Shown one piece after another: positions 5,708 to 6,279 of a stretch of 6,279 nucleotides of DNA (position 1 is the stretch's first letter; each line of letters begins with the position of its first letter). The notes below the pieces were generated by a model, which saw only the letters and a program-made list of their open reading frames with translations, made no database searches and was not told the origin of the DNA. Made by a program: the position numbers and the translations under genes. The DNA lies in assembly GCA_964459445.1 (NCBI GenBank), contig CAYWMP010000249.1, positions 1-6,279 of the forward strand, given 5' to 3'. The DNA is from CAYWMP01 sp964459445 (lineage in GTDB: Bacteria; Desulfobacterota; DSM-4660; Desulfatiglandales; HGW-15).

Positions 5708-5719
5708 GCGGCTTGCCGC
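5708..5719. repeat. Short GC-rich inverted repeat GCGGC-TT-GCCGC
   Basis: This is a perfect 5-bp inverted repeat with a 2-base centre, directly adjoining the AT-rich heptamer repeat. No T tract follows on either strand, so it is not a convincing terminator. Confidence 0.5.
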
Positions 5720-5829
5720 CTTAGAAGAAGTCTTAGGTTCCCAACAGGGCAGACCATTCCCTATTAGGAACATGGGATACACATTTTGAGGCCTTTTCCC
5801 ATTTGGTAATCCTCAAAAGCAGAGGTTGT

Positions 5830-6177
5830 ATGATTGCTTGGAATGTTCTCCCAATAAAATTTAAAAAGAACCTCATGTCAATAGAAAATAGTTTTCCTCA
5901 TCGTCAAGAATCAGGATTTGCTCATTTCCCCTTGGGCGCGGTTTGTCTTGATCCGTCCTTTTTTCTGCCTCGTGTTGAACCCTCGGGAGACACACATGTA
6001 GTCAAGGCTATTTTGTATTACGGGGAAATTTGGCCATTTGAGCAATTAGCCCAACAATCAGGAAGATGCATAGACTATCTGAATTATAATGTCAAAAATA
6101 TGTGGTACGCCTTATCCAAGTATGTAATCCGGGTTGTGAAGTCAGGCCAAACGTTCTCACAACATAACGTGCATTAG
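5830..6177 (+). CDS. Doubtful small ORF, unrecognised protein
   Basis: This is an open frame of 115 codons from the ATG at 5830, preceded by a weak AGAGG. The frame extends nine codons further up to a TTG at 5803, which has no ribosome site. The product is rich in aromatic residues (for example ILYYGEIWPFEQLA and DYLNYNVKNMWYALSKY) and has no motif, signal peptide or repeat that I recognise. It has no neighbour that suggests a role. The low GC of the region and the lack of a good start leave it about as likely to be chance as a gene. Confidence 0.2.
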   Translation: MIAWNVLPIKFKKNLMSIENSFPHRQESGFAHFPLGAVCLDPSFFLPRVEPSGDTHVVKAILYYGEIWPFEQLAQQSGRCIDYLNYNVKNMWYALSKYVIRVVKSGQTFSQHNVH

Positions 6178-6279
6178 GTCAGCATGGCACATCCGCTAAA
6201 ATTTCGCAAGCTTGGCAGATGTATCCGGTACCTTTCCGAGGGATAGATGTTGGGGAGGAGAGTGAGCCCTTTAGGGTTA

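Larger units (their letters stand above)
5604..6279. other. Long stretch with no supportable gene
   Basis: Beyond the repeats at 5682-5719 and the doubtful ORF, neither strand shows a recognisable protein family, RNA gene or inverted-repeat element. The last 16 bases contain a small inverted repeat CCCT-TT-AGGG (6266-6275) that may belong to something cut by the window edge. On the minus strand the first 100 bases from 6279 are open in two frames but show no recognisable family. The region may be the 3' flank of a gene beyond the window or decayed DNA. Confidence 0.5.

Noticed and set aside
6185..6205. TGGCAC as half of a sigma54 promoter
   Set aside because: The required GC-containing -12 element (TTGCA/T) is absent at the proper spacing.

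Overview
The window looks like an accessory stretch of an anaerobic bacterial chromosome. It resembles the Desulfobacterota (sulfate reducers and syntrophs): it combines a soluble HdrC/HdrB-type iron-sulfur gene pair with a long soluble multi-PAS hybrid histidine kinase whose linkers are of the ERKRAEEAL type. This taxonomic guess is an inference from gene content, not from a marker gene.

Layout. Positions 1-131 (+) are the C-terminal end of a histidine kinase. Just after its stop lies a non-coding imperfect palindrome of about 178 bp (144-321) bounded by a 6-7 bp direct repeat; I read it as a MITE-like insertion or a long structured RNA hairpin. Next come two translationally coupled genes (+), an HdrC-like ferredoxin-type protein (428-1021) and an HdrB-like CCG-domain protein (1018-1875), ending at a probable intrinsic terminator. 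The minus strand faces them convergently. Its 3' end carries an AbrB/MazE-type antitoxin (2219-2449) with its own strong sigma70-type promoter, followed by a Doc/Fic-type toxin gene (1995-2219) that is cut short before the Fic motif. Upstream of the antitoxin is a 37-codon scar resembling the C-terminus of a second HdrB-like protein (2517-2630). It abuts the stop codon of a 959-residue hybrid histidine kinase with four PAS domains, HisKA, HATPase and a receiver domain (2631-5510). The last 770 bases hold a perfect 17-bp palindrome upstream of the kinase, a heptamer tandem repeat and no gene I can support with confidence.

How the parts relate. The HdrC/HdrB pair has all its cluster ligands and should carry electrons to or from a thiol/disulfide-type or quinone-linked partner, but no HdrA is visible here. 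The large kinase has no cognate output protein in the window; its own receiver is probably a phosphorelay step. The toxin-antitoxin relic, the hdrB scar and the palindromic element show that this stretch has been rearranged repeatedly. I see no tRNA, rRNA, CRISPR array or transposase gene, and no convincing new defence-type system.
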